Shown one piece after another: positions 6,147 to 7,680 of a stretch of DNA of 7,680 nucleotides. A program made the position numbers and the translations under genes. Source of the DNA: Holosporales bacterium. GTDB lineage: Bacteria > Pseudomonadota > Alphaproteobacteria > RUG11792. Numbering within the stretch: position 1 is the stretch's first letter; every line of letters begins with the position of its first letter. Under the pieces are notes generated by a model. The model had not been told where the DNA came from. It made no database searches and saw only the letters and a list, made by a program, of their open reading frames with translations. Location of the stretch: positions 1 through 7,680 of the forward strand of contig JAISBC010000023.1 in assembly GCA_031266385.1 (NCBI GenBank), in the 5' to 3' direction.

Positions 6147-6299
6147 TTAATAATGTTTGTGTTTAAAACACTCAGAACATTCTTTTACTTCGTTGCATTC
6201 CTTGTAATCATACAATTAAAAGGAATTAATGCTACTCAACTAATCTCAACGAATAGTCTATATTTTGATCCGTTCTCTGATTTTGATGGGACGAAGGTA
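6143..6299 (+). repeat. Leader/signal-peptide repeat, copy 3 (without promoter)
   Basis: Homology to copies 1 and 2 begins at GTGATTAATAATG (compare GTGACTAACAATG) and continues through codon 49. The promoter part of the module is missing and replaced by unrelated sequence after the stop of paralog 2. Confidence 0.8.
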
Positions 6300-7541
6300 G
6301 ACAGAACTATTCATTTCTGGATTGGTTTTAAAGGTAAAGAAGAGCTTTTAGTAAGATGGATAAGAAATAGAATCAATAAATTGGGTGATCCAGAAACAGT
6401 TTTACAAGACCCCGTTTTGATAGATTGGGCTAAGGCAAGGATGGAATTAAGACAAAAGGAGCCAGAGGAAATAGCGAAAGGAGATGAGTTTACTCCTCGA
6501 CAGGTGCGATTCGTGGAAAAGGGAGCGAAATATATTCTTAATTTCGGACCTTTACCAGAAACCATTAATGAAAAGATTGAACGAATAAGTGGGAAATACT
6601 TCTTTTTGGGTGAAATATCATCTTGGTTTTGTAATAAGTTAACTGCCAAACCATTTATTAGAGACATTGTAGGAGCAAAATATGTTGCTCACCTTTATGG
6701 GGCATTCAAAAACCTGGATGAAGTATTGGCTCCTGAGTTTTGGGATAAATTACCTCAAAAATTTGTTGTCAAAGGGGTCCTCGGGTCTTATGGAAGGTTC
6801 GTTAAAATCGTTGATAAACAAGATCCTGAAACAATAAAGGCTCTTCAATCATTAAATGATGCGAAGAAGTCCAGAGTCACCGAGGAACGCTTGATCGTGG
6901 AAGAATTTCTTCCTTCGCCGATGGAGGGCTACTCTATCCCCGATTACAAATTCTTCTGTTCTTTTGGAAAAATTATTTGGGTTGCCGTAGGATCTGGTCC
7001 TGTTCATTCAGGTTCGATTTCTGTCGAGGACAAATTTAAATCCCTCTATACCACTCCTAATTGGCACCTTTTAAATGTCACTTATTGTGGTCGCAAGCGT
7101 GCCGTCATAAAAAAGCCATCGAAGCTACCTGAGATGATAGAAGTTGCACAGAAGCTATCCAGCAGATTTCCTTTCATTCGAGTAGATCTGTATCTTACTA
7201 AAGATGAAGCGGGCCAGGATGTAGTTAAAGTAGGAGAATTGACCACTCTTCCAGCTTGGGCATGTGGAGTGATTGATCCAGTTGGAATAGATTATTTGGC
7301 GGGATCATTGATGCCTACGTTTAGCAAGGTTGACTTTGATCAACTCCGCTATAGGGATTTTGTTGATATAGCAACTTGGACGAAGAAATGTAAGGAGTCT
7401 CCTGATCCATTGTGCGGTGTAGTAGTCCCTGGATTCCAGGTTAAGGCCCACATAAAGTGGGATTCATTATTAGGTGCAACAGTTCAAATGCTGCAGGTGC
7501 TGCAGGAGAGCAACGCATTCTCATTGCTAGACCCTGCCTAA
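6153..7541 (+). CDS. Exported TupA-like ATP-grasp protein, paralog 3
   Basis: 462 residues, closer to paralog 1 than to paralog 2 (for example IHFW..GF at 53-59 and the block around residues 78-90). The signal peptide (1-27) is identical in sequence to that of paralog 1. The core shows NKLTAKPFIRDIVGAKY, LPQKFVVK with Lys207, loop GVLGSYGRFV, VEEFL, DYKFFCSFGK, Asp345 in FIRVDLY and Glu362 in GELT. Metal and lysine ligands are therefore kept, but the loop has Arg-Phe where paralog 2 has Glu-Gly. The C-terminal shared motif is altered: PDPLCG replaces PDPFHD and WDS lacks the following Arg, hinting at different specificity or relaxed constraint. It lies 40 bases after paralog 2, has a good Shine-Dalgarno and no promoter, so it is probably the second gene of a two-gene operon. 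Function beyond a predicted ATP-dependent ligase is unknown. Confidence 0.8.
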   Translation: MFVFKTLRTFFYFVAFLVIIQLKGINATQLISTNSLYFDPFSDFDGTKVDRTIHFWIGFKGKEELLVRWIRNRINKLGDPETVLQDPVLIDWAKARMELRQKEPEEIAKGDEFTPRQVRFVEKGAKYILNFGPLPETINEKIERISGKYFFLGEISSWFCNKLTAKPFIRDIVGAKYVAHLYGAFKNLDEVLAPEFWDKLPQKFVVKGVLGSYGRFVKIVDKQDPETIKALQSLNDAKKSRVTEERLIVEEFLPSPMEGYSIPDYKFFCSFGKIIWVAVGSGPVHSGSISVEDKFKSLYTTPNWHLLNVTYCGRKRAVIKKPSKLPEMIEVAQKLSSRFPFIRVDLYLTKDEAGQDVVKVGELTTLPAWACGVIDPVGIDYLAGSLMPTFSKVDFDQLRYRDFVDIATWTKKCKESPDPLCGVVVPGFQVKAHIKWDSLLGATVQMLQVLQESNAFSLLDPA

Positions 7542-7680
7542 CCTTCGCTACTGTTTTACTAAATATAACCCCAGTTATGGATTAGAAATATCGTAGAAAG
7601 CAGAAGGCTTAGATGGTTGAATCTGATACCACACAAGAGTAGATAAAACATGTAAGAACATTCCTATAATAGATCTATGT
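7542..7680 (+). other. Non-coding tail, with possible relic of a further leader copy
   Basis: No gene, hairpin terminator or clear promoter is visible after paralog 3. Bases 7644-7663 (TAAAACA, TG, TAAGAACATTC) resemble codons 4-11 of the shared leader (TAAAACA, C, TAAGAACATTC in copy 1), but the frame is closed by a stop straight after the ATG at 7649. It may be a decayed fourth copy or a chance match in AT-rich DNA. Confidence 0.25.

Noticed and set aside
6311..6667. Minus-strand ORF of 118 codons and similar antisense ORFs at 4756-5046 and 5530-5721
   Set aside because: They are shadows of the ATP-grasp genes, differ between the paralogs and lack start signals.
3123..7541. Reading the array as a teichuronopeptide (TupA) cell-wall operon
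   Set aside because: The fold resembles TupA, but there are no glycosyltransferase or polymer genes nearby, and the signal peptides argue against a cytoplasmic role.
1..7680. CRISPR arrays, tRNA or rRNA genes, riboswitches
   Set aside because: No regularly spaced short repeats, cloverleaf or conserved RNA motifs were seen on reading; the only direct repeats are the three leader modules and the paralogs themselves.

Overview
The window looks like chromosomal DNA of a bacterium with an intracellular or eukaryote-associated lifestyle. A Rickettsiales/Holosporales-like alphaproteobacterium is my best guess, at low confidence. The evidence is an AT-rich sequence with wide, AT-rich intergenic stretches, a decayed insertion sequence, a predicted secreted lipoprotein ending in a eukaryotic-type CaaX box, and a tandem family of proteins carrying export signals. 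No taxonomic marker here is decisive.

Layout. Positions 1-191 (minus strand) hold the C-terminal part of an IS5-like transposase, frameshifted, with its 3' end beyond the window edge. A 70-codon minus-strand ORF (195-407) could encode a tiny secreted protein. hisS (453-1703, minus) is a complete histidyl-tRNA synthetase gene. Next on the same strand is a 332-residue predicted lipoprotein (1832-2830) with the His/Cys signature of circularly permuted NlpC/P60 (YiiX-like, papain-like) hydrolases and the C-terminus CVLM, preceded by four consecutive cysteines. A roughly 290-base AT-rich divergent intergenic region (2831-3122) contains a 7-3-7 palindrome and a strong sigma70-type promoter. The right half (3123-7541, plus) is a tandem array of three paralogous ORFs of 470, 507 and 462 residues. 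Each has an N-terminal Sec-type signal peptide, a family-specific domain of about 110 residues, and a C-terminal domain that I recognise as TupA-like ATP-grasp.

How the parts may work together. Paralogs 1 and 2 each have their own copy of the same promoter and leader (TTGACA, 17 bases, TATAAC). The second copy starts at the base after the stop codon of paralog 1. Paralog 3 lacks that promoter but has a real Shine-Dalgarno and sits 40 bases behind paralog 2, so it is probably co-transcribed with it. The promoter, leader and signal-peptide DNA is almost identical between copies while the bodies are strongly diverged, giving a cassette-like pattern of one export module with different enzymatic bodies. 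ATP-grasp enzymes need ATP, so an exported set makes most sense if the proteins reach a eukaryotic host's cytosol. The divergent neighbour with a host-prenylation motif fits the same picture. The working hypothesis is an effector locus that combines amide-bond-forming (ATP-grasp) and amide- or ester-cleaving (papain-like) enzymes. The domain calls are reasonably firm; secretion into a host and the substrates are inference.
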